From Bryobacteraceae bacterium CoA2 C42 (lineage in GTDB: Bacteria > Acidobacteriota > Terriglobia > Bryobacterales > Bryobacteraceae), in assembly GCA_019931245.1 (NCBI GenBank), contig JAINDL010000140.1:1-33099 (forward strand): a stretch of DNA of 33,099 nt, read 5' to 3'. The position numbers were made by a program, and so were the translations under genes. Shown one piece after another: positions 6,661 to 15,306 of the stretch. Position 1 is the stretch's first letter. Every line of letters starts with the position of its first letter. Below the pieces are notes generated by a model. It made no database searches and was not told the origin of the DNA. It saw nothing but the letters and a program-made list of their open reading frames with translations.

Positions 6661-8070
6661 CTGGTTGCGGTTGACGACATAGATGGAGCCGTTGGCAGGC
6701 GTGGGGGTGGAGTAGATGGAGCTGCCCATGTTGGTTTCAAACAGCACTTTTTTTTCGCGTCCGGCGGCGAGTACGACGAGGTCGCCATCTTCGTCGCCGA
6801 TGTAGAGTTTGCCGTCGATGAGGATGGGTGACCCCCAGACGGCGGCGAGCAGGTCGTGCACCCAGACCTGTTGGCCGGTTTTGGCATCGACGCAGTGGAC
6901 AAAGCCGCTGAAGTCGGCGTAGTAGAGCAAGCCATCATGGTAGGCGCCGGTGGAGATGGAGCGGCGGATTTTGTCGTAGTGCCAGAGCAGGCCGGTTTTG
7001 GTGATGTCGCCCCGTTTGGTGCCATCGACGGCGTAGAGGTGGCCGACGCCTTCGCCGTGTTCGGGATCCTGGCCGTTGGCGATGTAGATAATGCCGTCGA
7101 CGATGATGGGGGTGGAGATGACCTCGTTGCGGGTTTTGGGCCAGACCGAGTCTTTGGGGTTCATATCGAACTCCCAGAGTTTCTTGCCGGTGGCCGCCTC
7201 GTAGCCGCGGAGCCAGCCATCGCCCTGGCCGATGACGGCCTGGTTCACGCCGCCGATGACGCCGACAGCGGCGCTCGACCACTGGCCGTGGAGGATCCTG
7301 TCGCCGACCGAGTTATCTTCCCAGACGAGTTTGCCGGTCTTCTTGTTGATGGCGATGATGGCGGGGGTTTTGGGCGAGGGGACGTTGACGTGGCTTTCGT
7401 CCTGGCCGTTAGAGGTGGAGATGATGACGAGATCGCCGACGATGACGGGGGAGGAGTTGGACATGTTGTGGGGTCCGTTGCCGAGTTCCTCCATCATGTC
7501 GTAGCGCCAGAGGATGTCGCCGTCTTTGGGTCCGGTGAACTTTTCGTCTTTGACGCCGTCGTTGCCGTTGGCCATGCCTTTGAGGTCGGCGGCGATGAGT
7601 TCGCTGCGGTTGGAGACGTAGTAGACGACGCCGTTTTCAACGAGCGGGGAGGAGCAGACGCCCTGGTAGGGCCAGTCGTTGACGCGGCCGGCGGCGAGTT
7701 TGTCGTGGGTGATCTGCCAAAGGTATTCGCCGTCGGACTCGCGGAAGGCCATGAGCACGCCGCGGTCGCCGGGTTGTTTGGGGTCGCGGAGACCTTCGTT
7801 GTTGGTTCCGACGAGGACGATGCCATCGGCGACGACGGGGTTGCCGTAGCTCTGTGAGCCGAGGGCGGCGATCCAGCGGATGTTTTCCTTCTTGGCGTAG
7901 TCCCAGGTGGCGGGGAGGCCTTTCATGGGGGAGACCATGTTGCGGCCGGGGCTGCCGCCCCACATGGGCCACTCTTTCTGGACCCCGTCTTTACTATCGG
8001 CCAGCAGAGCTCCGGCGAGGAGAGAGAAGGCGCCCACGGCGGTGAGGAGGAGAGTTTGGTGAGTCCGCAT
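6637..8070 (-). CDS. PQQ-like beta-propeller repeat protein, exported
   Basis: This 477-residue protein starts with a signal peptide (about residues 1-24, ending ALLADS) followed by WPMWGGSPGRNM, a common opening of BamB/PQQ-like propeller proteins. Repeated blades of the form AxxxxTGKxxWE (for example INKKTGKLVWEDN, YEAATGKKLWEF, VDAKTGQQVWVH) run to the C terminus and indicate about seven or eight blades. No cytochrome c CxxCH motif is present and I cannot identify dehydrogenase active-site residues. A structural or binding role or a divergent enzyme are both possible. The start lies 3 bases after the stop of the next propeller gene (8074-10257), so the two are co-transcribed. Its last 24 bases overlap the 3' end of the ArsR-family gene. 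Confidence 0.85.
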   Translation of the reverse strand: MRTHQTLLLTAVGAFSLLAGALLADSKDGVQKEWPMWGGSPGRNMVSPMKGLPATWDYAKKENIRWIAALGSQSYGNPVVADGIVLVGTNNEGLRDPKQPGDRGVLMAFRESDGEYLWQITHDKLAAGRVNDWPYQGVCSSPLVENGVVYYVSNRSELIAADLKGMANGNDGVKDEKFTGPKDGDILWRYDMMEELGNGPHNMSNSSPVIVGDLVIISTSNGQDESHVNVPSPKTPAIIAINKKTGKLVWEDNSVGDRILHGQWSSAAVGVIGGVNQAVIGQGDGWLRGYEAATGKKLWEFDMNPKDSVWPKTRNEVISTPIIVDGIIYIANGQDPEHGEGVGHLYAVDGTKRGDITKTGLLWHYDKIRRSISTGAYHDGLLYYADFSGFVHCVDAKTGQQVWVHDLLAAVWGSPILIDGKLYIGDEDGDLVVLAAGREKKVLFETNMGSSIYSTPTPANGSIYVVNRNQLIAIGKK

Positions 8071-8073
8071 GAT

Positions 8074-10257
8074 TTAGTTCCTGGTTACCTTGATATTGTC
8101 GAGGGCCACTTCGACGGGGGCGTCGGCATAGAGGCCGGCGGCGCCCTGGGGATTGGCCAGCGCGGGAGGATCTATCCGTTCGAGGGTCCATTCGGCGGGT
8201 TCCGGTTCGCCCTTCACCCAGGCTTTGCCCTGCACCTTGACGCTCTTGTCGGCGAGGGTTTCGACGCGGAGTTTGAGGCTGTACCAGGTGTCCCACTTCC
8301 AGGGGAATTTCTTGCTGACGGTCCGGTCGGTTTCCGGCTGCCAGCTTTGGAGTTCGATCTTTTCGGCGTTACCAAACAGGATGAGATTGTAGCGCTGCGC
8401 GACCAGGCCGACGTCGCCCATCTGGCGCCGCTTCTGGGTGGAGCGGACATCGCCTTCGACGGTGTAGTTGGCCATATTGACCGGGCCGAAGAAGACGCGG
8501 GCGCGTTTGGTGGCGGGGTTGTCGGCGAACTTGATGAGGGCGCGGTTGCCTTCTTCCTGGCGCACCTCAAACTTGGTATTGCAGTTAATCCACTCCATGG
8601 GCACTTTGCCGGGAGCGACCTTTTCGAAGTCCCAGGCCCAGTTGAGGGGCGGGACGATGCGGGCGCGGGCGGCGCCGGTGACGCCGCCGACGGTGGCTTT
8701 CAGCAGGCCGGCCTGGGCGGGGGCGCCGGCGGCGGCGGCGAACTTACCGGTGGGGGAGATCTCGCCTTGCAGGCCTTCGAGGGCCCAGGTGGCTGTCTCT
8801 TCGCGAATGAAGTTGCCCGCGGCGTCGAAGCTGCGGACGCGGAAGTTGGCCGACTGGCCGGGTTGCAGGGTGACTTCGGCCGGGACGACCTGGACAAAGG
8901 CGACCGCAGCGCCGGCGGGGGCGTTGCGCGGACCCGGCAGGGGGACGCGGGCGCCGGGCTGTTTTTTGCCGATGGCGTAGGTGCCCTTGGTGGTGACCAG
9001 GAAGACGCGGCCTTCACTGACGGCGACCGAACCGAGCACTTTTTCGCCTTCGTCGTCCCCGGTGGCGCTGGTGGACTGGGGGAAGGTGACTTCGCTGAGG
9101 GTTTCCATGCGGTCGTTGTGGGCCTTCAAGATAAAGAACTTGCCGTTTTCGGTACCGACGTAGAGTTTCCCGTCGGCGAGCACGGGCGAGGCCCGCTGGA
9201 TGGTGCCGAGCTGGTGTTTCCAGATCTGGCGGCCGGTGACGACGTCGAAGGCGAAAATATTAGCCGAGTTATCGATTTGGAGGAGTCGATCGCCGTCGAT
9301 GATGGGCGAGGAGAAGCCGAGTTGGAGGCCGGGGAAGTAGAACTTGGCCTGCTCCTTCTTGATGGGGCCTTTGAGGGTGGCGTCGACCGCGCTGAACAGG
9401 CCCATTTCGCTCGTGTCGAGGTTCTCTTCGCTGTGGGAGATGTAGGCGGTGGTGCCGTTGACGACGACGCCGGTATTGATGCCGCGCTTGGAGACTTCAT
9501 AGCGCCAGGCGGGGACGCCGGTTTGGGGTTGAATGGCGTGCGCGTTGCCGTCGCCGCCGCCGGCGATGAGGAGGCGGACACCCTTCACATCGACGATGTT
9601 GGTGGGCGAGTAGGTGGTGTCGTAGGGACGGCCGCCGGGGGCGCTGATGTAGACAAGATCGCCGTTGCGGCGGTCGAAGGCGAAGAAGCGGTGACCGGCG
9701 CGGGAGTACTGCCCCCAGCCGGTGGAGACGCCGGAGACGATAACGAGATCGCCGTCGACGGCGGGGGAGACGGTGCGGCCGCCGTGGGTGGTGACGAAGC
9801 CGAACTCTTCGGCGAGGGGGCGCTCCCAGAGCAGTTTGCCGAGCCGGGAGTAGGCGGCGAGGGTGCCGTGGACGCTGAGGACGAAGACGTTACCGGAGAG
9901 GGGGTCGACGGCGGGCGAGGACCAGGCGGCGCGGTGGGGCGGGACGTCGCTTGAATACAGATTGATGGGCTGGCGCCAGAGGGGTTTGCCGGTATCGGCG
10001 TTTAGACAGACGAGCAATTCCTGGAGGGTTTTGCCTTTGCCCTGGGTGGTGAGCAGGTAGAGATGATCGCCGTGCACGACGGGGCCGGAGCGTCCGCCGA
10101 TGGGGGCTTTCCAGGCCAGATTCTGTCCGGCGGGCGACCAGGATGCCGGTAGATTTTTTTCAGGGCTAGTACCGTCGCGGAGCGGTCCCCGCCAGTCCAG
10201 CCAATCGCCGGCGAAGAGGGTCGCCGCCAGGCCCATCCCAAGGAGTAATCGCTGCAT
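8074..10257 (-). CDS. PQQ-like beta-propeller protein with C-terminal Ig-like and LamG-like domains
   Basis: This 727-residue exported protein starts at the ATG at 10257 (MQRLLLGMGLAATLFAG), with AGGG six bases upstream. The frame stays open further up, but that part is antisense to nothing meaningful and is Arg/Pro-rich shadow sequence. A PQQ-type propeller covers about residues 20-445 (WLDWRGPLRDG, LNADTGKPLWRQ, FDVVTGRQIWKH). An Ig-like beta domain follows at about 452-537 (VVPAEVTLQPGQSANFRV). The last 190 residues read as a concanavalin/LamG-like jelly roll (NWAWDFEKVAPG to VALDNIKVTRN), a fold that often binds glycans. A propeller joined to a lectin-like tail suggests action on cell-surface or extracellular polysaccharide. 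It is the first gene of a two-gene operon with the propeller gene at 6637-8070. Confidence 0.83.
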   Translation of the reverse strand: MQRLLLGMGLAATLFAGDWLDWRGPLRDGTSPEKNLPASWSPAGQNLAWKAPIGGRSGPVVHGDHLYLLTTQGKGKTLQELLVCLNADTGKPLWRQPINLYSSDVPPHRAAWSSPAVDPLSGNVFVLSVHGTLAAYSRLGKLLWERPLAEEFGFVTTHGGRTVSPAVDGDLVIVSGVSTGWGQYSRAGHRFFAFDRRNGDLVYISAPGGRPYDTTYSPTNIVDVKGVRLLIAGGGDGNAHAIQPQTGVPAWRYEVSKRGINTGVVVNGTTAYISHSEENLDTSEMGLFSAVDATLKGPIKKEQAKFYFPGLQLGFSSPIIDGDRLLQIDNSANIFAFDVVTGRQIWKHQLGTIQRASPVLADGKLYVGTENGKFFILKAHNDRMETLSEVTFPQSTSATGDDEGEKVLGSVAVSEGRVFLVTTKGTYAIGKKQPGARVPLPGPRNAPAGAAVAFVQVVPAEVTLQPGQSANFRVRSFDAAGNFIREETATWALEGLQGEISPTGKFAAAAGAPAQAGLLKATVGGVTGAARARIVPPLNWAWDFEKVAPGKVPMEWINCNTKFEVRQEEGNRALIKFADNPATKRARVFFGPVNMANYTVEGDVRSTQKRRQMGDVGLVAQRYNLILFGNAEKIELQSWQPETDRTVSKKFPWKWDTWYSLKLRVETLADKSVKVQGKAWVKGEPEPAEWTLERIDPPALANPQGAAGLYADAPVEVALDNIKVTRN

Positions 10258-10289
10258 AGACGACCCTATTCTATCGCTATCGGTTCCGG

Positions 10290-10811
10290 TCAGCGGATGA
10301 CCTCCCAGGCGAGGTGTTCGAGTTCGGGAGCGATGAGCTTGTTCCAGGCCAACTGAACGGCGTTGGGCGAACCGGGCGTGGAGATGACGAGTTTGCCGCG
10401 GTAGACGCCGGCGGTAGCGCGGGAGAGCATGGCGGCGGGGCCGACAACCTCGTAGCTGAGCATGCGGAAGATTTCGCCGAAGCCGGGGAGGGTTTTTTCG
10501 AGGTGGCGGCTGAGGACATCGTAGGTGGTGTCGCGGGGAGCGATGCCGGTGCCGCCGTTCCAGAGGAGGATCCGGGCTTCGGAGGCGGCGAGTTCGTCGA
10601 GGACGGCGGCGACCTCGAGCGGTTCGTCGCGGATGAGGCGGTAGGCGACGGTCTCGTGGCCGGCGGCGGCGATTTGCGCACGGAGCCATTGGGCGTTGAC
10701 GTCGGTCTGCTCGGTGCGGGTGTCGCTGACGGTGATGAGGGCGATTTTGACGGGGCCCTGGGCGTGGGCGATCTCGCGGTGCTGGTTGGTAGTTGCCGAT
10801 CCGGTGCTCAT
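10290..10811 (-). CDS. moaB: Molybdenum cofactor biosynthesis protein MoaB/Mog family
   Basis: This 173-residue protein has the normal length of the MoaB family. It carries [12 protein letters not shown] near the N terminus, the molybdopterin-binding GGTGIAPRD, the SRA segment ([13 protein letters not shown]) and [11 protein letters not shown]. These motifs mark the MoaB/Mog adenylyltransferase-type fold, which binds or adenylates molybdopterin in molybdenum cofactor synthesis. The ATG at 10811 gives the full N terminus. No strong Shine-Dalgarno is seen. It is divergent from the SDR gene, 28 bases away. No other cofactor gene is in the window. Whether it acts as MoaB or Mog cannot be decided from sequence alone. 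Confidence 0.88.
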   Translation of the reverse strand: MSTGSATTNQHREIAHAQGPVKIALITVSDTRTEQTDVNAQWLRAQIAAAGHETVAYRLIRDEPLEVAAVLDELAASEARILLWNGGTGIAPRDTTYDVLSRHLEKTLPGFGEIFRMLSYEVVGPAAMLSRATAGVYRGKLVISTPGSPNAVQLAWNKLIAPELEHLAWEVIR

Positions 10812-10839
10812 AGGTTCAGGATAGCTGGGGAGGCGAAAA

Positions 10840-11598
10840 ATGGAACTGTTTCGTTTGGACGGAAGGCGGGCGCTGATTACGGGCGGCTCGCGGGGGTTGG
10901 GGGCGGAGATGGCGGAGGGATTGGCCGAGGCGGGGGCGAGTGTGCGATTGCTGGCGCGGCGGGAGCAGTGGTTGACGCCGGCGGTGGAGGGTTTGCGGGC
11001 GCGGGGATTTGATTGTGAGGGGATGCTGTGCGATGTGACGGATGCGGGGCAGGTGGAGGCGGTGGTGGAGCGGTTTGGTCCGATTGACATTCTGGTGAAT
11101 AACGCGGGGGTGTCGTGGGGTCAGCCGGCCGAGCAGATGCCGCTTGACAAGTGGCGGCAGGTGCTTGACACGAATCTGACGGGGGCGTTTTTGTTCGCGC
11201 AGGCGGCGGGCCGGCAGATGATCGCGCGGCGGCGGGGGGTGATCTTGAACATCGCCTCGATTGCGGGAATGCGGGGATCGATGCCGCGGGGGATCCACGC
11301 GGCGGCGTACACGGCGAGCAAGGGGGGGCTGATCGCCCTGACCAAGGAGTTGGCGGCGAAGTGGGCGGGGTACGGCATCCGGGTGAACGCGATTGCGCCG
11401 GGGTATTTTCCATCGCGGATGACGGAGCGGATTCTGCCGGGGATGCAGGAGGATCTGGCGCGGCATGTGCCGCTGGGGCGGGCGGGGCGGGCGGGTGAGT
11501 TGAAGGGGGTGGCGGTTTTCCTGTGTTCGGACGCGGCGGGTTATGTGACGGGGCAGACGCTGGCGGTGGACGGCGGGGCGACGGCGGTAGGTCTGTAG
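10840..11598 (+). CDS. SDR-family NAD(P)-dependent oxidoreductase
   Basis: This 252-residue protein is a classical short-chain dehydrogenase/reductase. The Rossmann motif TGGSRGLG is at 14-21, NNAG at 87-90, the catalytic Ser at 140 and YTASK at 157-161. The C-terminal [13 protein letters not shown] closes the fold. The overall pattern resembles gluconate 5-dehydrogenase/3-oxoacyl-ACP reductase-like members, but the substrate is not determined. GGGGAGG lies about 6 bases before the ATG. It is divergent from moaB and convergent with the acetyltransferase gene. Confidence 0.92.
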   Translation: MELFRLDGRRALITGGSRGLGAEMAEGLAEAGASVRLLARREQWLTPAVEGLRARGFDCEGMLCDVTDAGQVEAVVERFGPIDILVNNAGVSWGQPAEQMPLDKWRQVLDTNLTGAFLFAQAAGRQMIARRRGVILNIASIAGMRGSMPRGIHAAAYTASKGGLIALTKELAAKWAGYGIRVNAIAPGYFPSRMTERILPGMQEDLARHVPLGRAGRAGELKGVAVFLCSDAAGYVTGQTLAVDGGATAVGL

Positions 11599-11605
11599 AT
11601 GGCAG

Positions 11606-11626
11606 AGTACCTAAGTTGCAGGTACT
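11606..11626. terminator. Hairpin between convergent SDR and GNAT genes
   Basis: A perfect 7-bp stem (AGTACCT / AGGTACT) with a 7-base loop sits in the 28-base gap between two convergent genes. A short TTTAG follows on the plus strand. It could serve as a weak bidirectional terminator; the U-tract is poor. Confidence 0.4.
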
Positions 11627-12130
11627 TTAGTTGGTAAGGGGTGGAGCGCCGAGGGCGAGCCGCTCGAGCGCTTCGCCGGTCAGATCGTAGTAGAGGCGGC
11701 CGGATTCGCGGGTGGCGCCGAGGCGCTGATAGAACTGAATGGCCGGGGAGTTCCAGTCGAGGACGCTCCAGTGGAGAGCCCCGTAGTGGTGTTGGCGGGC
11801 GTAGCCGGCGGCAAAGGCCATCATCAATTTCCCAAGTCCCTGCCCCCGGCTGCGGGCGCGCACGAAGACGTCCTCGACGTAGATGACGGGAGTGCCGCTG
11901 TAGCTGGAAAAGCGATGCTGAAGCATGAGATAGGCGACCGGTTCGCCGTCCCAGAAGCCGAGGAAGACTTCGGCGATGGCCTTGGCGCCGAAGACGTAGC
12001 GTTCGAGGGCGGCGGGGGAAATGGAGACCGACTCGGCTTTTCGCTCGGCGGTGGCCATCTCGCGAATCATTTGGAGGACAAGGTCCGTGTCGGCGGAGGT
12101 GGCGCGGCGGACGGTTAAGAGATCTGCCAT
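11627..12130 (-). CDS. GNAT-family N-acetyltransferase
   Basis: This 167-residue protein has the single GNAT fold. Motif A is clear: YVEDVFVRARSRGQGLGKLMM holds the acetyl-CoA pyrophosphate-binding RGQGLG. The late LDWNSPAIQFYQRLGA is the typical motif B with a tyrosine in the active-site region. The arrangement resembles polyamine (SSAT-like) acetyltransferases, but the acceptor cannot be assigned. GAGG lies 5 bases before the ATG at 12130. It is divergent from the hybrid kinase gene. Confidence 0.9.
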   Translation of the reverse strand: MADLLTVRRATSADTDLVLQMIREMATAERKAESVSISPAALERYVFGAKAIAEVFLGFWDGEPVAYLMLQHRFSSYSGTPVIYVEDVFVRARSRGQGLGKLMMAFAAGYARQHHYGALHWSVLDWNSPAIQFYQRLGATRESGRLYYDLTGEALERLALGAPPLTN

Positions 12131-12250
12131 AGATACCTCTTCAGAGTACTATGCAGGACCATTACTTTTTTAACAGTTCCTTAGGTGAAAGATACTAGGC
12201 AAGTGTTGCAGGGTACCCTGGGTCCCCGATACTATAAGTCTGTTCCTTCC

Positions 12251-14380
12251 ATGATTCTTCTCCGCTCCGTGGTCCTTAACGCTGTGATTGTTTTCGCGGC
12301 GTCTGCAGCGAGATTGGTTGCTGCTCCCTCCGGTAATGCGTTTCCCGTCGTGGTTCCGCCGTGGGTAGTCGTTTTCTTCCTGCTGATCATTTCGGCCGCG
12401 GGTGGTTGCCTGTGGCAAGTACTGAACACGATGCGCCGTCCGGGCCGGTCCAGCCGAACGGCGGGGCTGCCGGCGGAAGATACCCTGAATGCGGTGATTG
12501 TGCGCGAAAGTTCGGATGCGCTGTTCACGATTAACGCCGCGGGATTGATTCAGAGTTTGAATCCGGCGGCGCGGCAGCAGTTCGGGTACACGATCGAAGA
12601 GATTCGGGACAAGAGTATTTCGGCTCTGATTCCGCCCCCGGCGCGAGGCCGTCAACGCGCAAACTACATGGCCAATCCGGGGACGCGGGAGTTGTTTGGG
12701 GTCCGGCGGGATGGCAGCCGTTTTCCGATTGACGTCAAGCTGGATGAACTGACGTTTGCCAACGGGAGCCTGATGGCCGTCTCGGTGCGGGATGTTTCGG
12801 CGCGGTATGCGGCCGAGCGGGAGGTGGAGCGGCGGCTGGCGGCGAGCGAGGCGATTGTGCACCAGACAGGAGCACCGCTCTTTGTGCTGTCGCGGGACGG
12901 GAAGATTGAGCGCATGAACCGGGCGAGCGAGATGCTGCTGGACTTTTCCTCCGGCGAGGTGAAGGGCCAGGCGATTTGGGAGATTGTGGCGATGCCCGAG
13001 CGCGCCGAGGAGTTGCAGAGTCAGATGGAGGGTCTGCTGCGGGGAACTTTCCCGGCCAGGTCCGAGATGGTGTTTACGGCGCGCGATGGCCGCGAGTACA
13101 CGATGAGCTGCGTGTTTACGGCGACGCTGGACGAGTTCGGAGTGATTGAGACGGTGATTCTCACGGCGCACGATATCAGTTCGCGGAAGGCCCTTGAGTC
13201 GTCGCATCTGCGCACGGAGCGGTTGGCGGCGGTGAGCCGGCTGGCAGGGGGAGTGGCGCATGATTTCAACAACCTGTTGACGGCCATCACCGGCTATAGC
13301 GGCATGGCGCTGCAGAATCTGGACTCCGGAAATCCGATCCGGAAGGATCTCGAGCAGATCAAGCGAGCGGGCGACCGGGGGGCGGCGATCACGCGGCAGT
13401 TGCTGGCGCTCAGCGGAAGGCATCCCCGGCAGCCGCGGCTGCTGCATCTGCACGATAGCGTGAAGAGCGCGGAGCGGATGCTGCGGGTGCTGGCGGGGGA
13501 GGCGATCCATTTGGAGATCCATACCGATCCGGCGCTGCCGCGTATCGAGGCGGATGCGGCGCAGGTGGAGGAGGTTCTGCTGCACCTGGCGGCCTTCCTT
13601 TGCGAGAGGATGTCGAAGGGAGGGCGGCTGACGATCCGGACGCAACCCGAGCGATTAGAGCGGGACAATTGCGACAGTGAGCCGCCAGTGCGGGCCGGGG
13701 AGTATGCGTCAGTGACCTTATCGGACACAAGCCAGCCCTTGAGCCGGGAGGCGGTCGCCCATCTGTTTGAACCGTTCTTCCCGGCCAGGGAGACGCTGCG
13801 GTCGAATGGCTTGGGGCTGGCGATGGTGGCCGGTTTGGTTAAGCAGAATGGTGGAGCGATTCTGGTTACCGCCAAGCCGGGCGGGGGCAACGTGATTTGC
13901 GTCTACTGGCCGAAGGGGGCGGCTCAGACGCTGGTGGCGGGCGAACGGCCGGGGCCGCTATTTATGGTACCCAAGCCGGTCGTGCTGGAGGGGACGGAAA
14001 CCATCCTGGTCGCCATGGCCAACGCCGAAGAGCGGGCGCGGGTTCGGGCGATGCTCGTGCCGGCGGGTTACACGGTGATCGCAGCGCGCAGCGGCCTGCA
14101 AGCGCTCGAGATGGCGCACAAGCAGGAAGGGACGCTGCACGCGGTGGTGACCGACATCACCCTGCCGGGCATGTCGGGCGCGGATTTGATCATGGCGATC
14201 CGCCATGCGCAGCCGGGGGTGAGGTCCATCTACGTGACCAGCCGGCCGTCGGTGGAGATTCTGGAGCAGGGACTGAGCCTAGGCAGCGTGATGAGCCTGC
14301 AGGAGACTACGGAGCCGCGGGAGTTACTCGAGAGAGTGCGCGCGGCACTGACGAACCGGTCGATGAGCGTGGGACGTTAA
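12251..14380 (+). CDS. PAS-containing hybrid histidine kinase with degenerate ATPase and receiver motifs
   Basis: The 709-residue protein has two N-terminal membrane segments (about 5-25 and 34-55), two PAS domains (about 78-193 and 196-313), a HisKA dimerisation domain, a HATPase domain and a receiver. The phospho-acceptor His337 is intact (VAHDFNNLL). The N-box normally reads LLNLxxNARDAM; here it reads LLHLAAFLCERM. The G1 box is DTSQP in place of DTGxG, while G2 remains (SNGLGL). In the receiver the acidic pair is AM (588-589) and the conserved Lys is Glu (about 685), while Asp635 (VVTDITLPGMSG) remains. It may be a pseudokinase or scaffold. The frame opens at a GTG at 12185 without a ribosome site; 12251 gives a clean membrane start. 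Confidence 0.85.
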   Translation: MILLRSVVLNAVIVFAASAARLVAAPSGNAFPVVVPPWVVVFFLLIISAAGGCLWQVLNTMRRPGRSSRTAGLPAEDTLNAVIVRESSDALFTINAAGLIQSLNPAARQQFGYTIEEIRDKSISALIPPPARGRQRANYMANPGTRELFGVRRDGSRFPIDVKLDELTFANGSLMAVSVRDVSARYAAEREVERRLAASEAIVHQTGAPLFVLSRDGKIERMNRASEMLLDFSSGEVKGQAIWEIVAMPERAEELQSQMEGLLRGTFPARSEMVFTARDGREYTMSCVFTATLDEFGVIETVILTAHDISSRKALESSHLRTERLAAVSRLAGGVAHDFNNLLTAITGYSGMALQNLDSGNPIRKDLEQIKRAGDRGAAITRQLLALSGRHPRQPRLLHLHDSVKSAERMLRVLAGEAIHLEIHTDPALPRIEADAAQVEEVLLHLAAFLCERMSKGGRLTIRTQPERLERDNCDSEPPVRAGEYASVTLSDTSQPLSREAVAHLFEPFFPARETLRSNGLGLAMVAGLVKQNGGAILVTAKPGGGNVICVYWPKGAAQTLVAGERPGPLFMVPKPVVLEGTETILVAMANAEERARVRAMLVPAGYTVIAARSGLQALEMAHKQEGTLHAVVTDITLPGMSGADLIMAIRHAQPGVRSIYVTSRPSVEILEQGLSLGSVMSLQETTEPRELLERVRAALTNRSMSVGR

Positions 14381-14411
14381 CGGCCCCTTCCCGATGGTTA
14401 CGCGCAAGGGA

Positions 14412-15203
14412 TCAGCGGTTTGACTGGACCGCAGTTTTCAACCGGAAGCCGACGTAGAGCGTGCTGATTTCGGTGCTGAGGCTCTTGAACAGCAGCACTT
14501 TAGCGGCGAACTTTACCTGGGAGCCCCGGGTGAAATACAGGCCTTCGGTCGAGCGGGCCCGGCGGAGGGCAAAACGGGTTCCTTTGTCGACGCGGCCCAG
14601 GATTCCAAAGCCCAGACTGATCGTATCGAACACTTCCGCTTCGACCCGGACGAGGTCTTTATCGGCCTGATCGATCCAGACCTTGCCGCGCACCTTTTCA
14701 AACAGACGGGCGCGGAGGCTTGGAGGCTTATAGCCAGGCCGCGGCTCGCAGGCAAGTACCCATAGCTTCCGGCCGTCCTGGGTATCTTCTCCCACCAGAC
14801 GGTAGTCGAGCGCCTCGGGGAACTCGCGGATGAGGTCTTCGGTTTCGCGGCCCATGATGCTGGTGGACCCCGCTTTGCCGACCTTGGCTTCGGCGAGGCG
14901 CCGGCGAATCGAATCCTCCTGACGGCTAGACTCGGCTTGGCTGAGGGGGCGTCCATTGCGGGAGATGACGCGCAGAATCCAGACGCCATCCACGCGTTCG
15001 GGCCGGGTGAGGGTGACGGTCTCGAGTTTGAGCCGGCCATCGGATTCAAACTCCTTGCGGGTAATCACCCGATCAAACGAGTAATCAGCGAGCCGGAGGT
15101 CACTTTCGAGCATCCGATCGAGCGAAGTCCGCAGGACCGGACGCCAGTCGAGCGGTTGCGCCCAAAGGGGTCCAGTCAAATACAACAAGACAAGAACGCG
15201 CAT
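14412..15203 (-). CDS. Exported hypothetical protein, possibly LolA-like
   Basis: I do not recognise a named family with certainty. The 263-residue protein has a signal peptide (MRVLVLLYLTGPLWAQ, cleavage near AQ-PL). The mature part alternates short beta strands with charged turns, including GKVWIDQADKDLVRVEAEV, which recalls the strand pairs of LolA/outer-membrane lipoprotein sorting folds. The early segment has an ESDGRLK turn and NGRPLSQAE. GAAGAG lies about 6 bases before the ATG. It is convergent with the hybrid kinase and divergent from the EamA transporter, so it is a single-gene unit. A periplasmic location is likely; function unknown. Confidence 0.75.
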   Translation of the reverse strand: MRVLVLLYLTGPLWAQPLDWRPVLRTSLDRMLESDLRLADYSFDRVITRKEFESDGRLKLETVTLTRPERVDGVWILRVISRNGRPLSQAESSRQEDSIRRRLAEAKVGKAGSTSIMGRETEDLIREFPEALDYRLVGEDTQDGRKLWVLACEPRPGYKPPSLRARLFEKVRGKVWIDQADKDLVRVEAEVFDTISLGFGILGRVDKGTRFALRRARSTEGLYFTRGSQVKFAAKVLLFKSLSTEISTLYVGFRLKTAVQSNR

Positions 15204-15306
15204 ATGCTACTCTTCATCATAGCCCTGCTGCTACCCTGACTTTGCCCGCCGGCCTTCTCCCGTCCTGTAAAGAGCCGGGGCTCCGCTGAGGAGTTACCCG
15301 AACCGC

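Noticed and set aside
8056-9954. Long plus-strand open frame of 632 codons opposite the propeller gene
   Set aside because: It is antisense to a gene with clear propeller repeats and is a Gly/Ala/Asp/Glu-rich mirror of high-GC codons with no recognisable domain.
10290-11090. Longer moaB version starting at 11090
   Set aside because: The extra 93 residues overlap the SDR gene on the other strand and do not belong to the family; the ATG at 10811 gives the usual length.
12185-12250. GTG start for the hybrid kinase
   Set aside because: No ribosome site precedes it and the added residues do not form part of the membrane leader.
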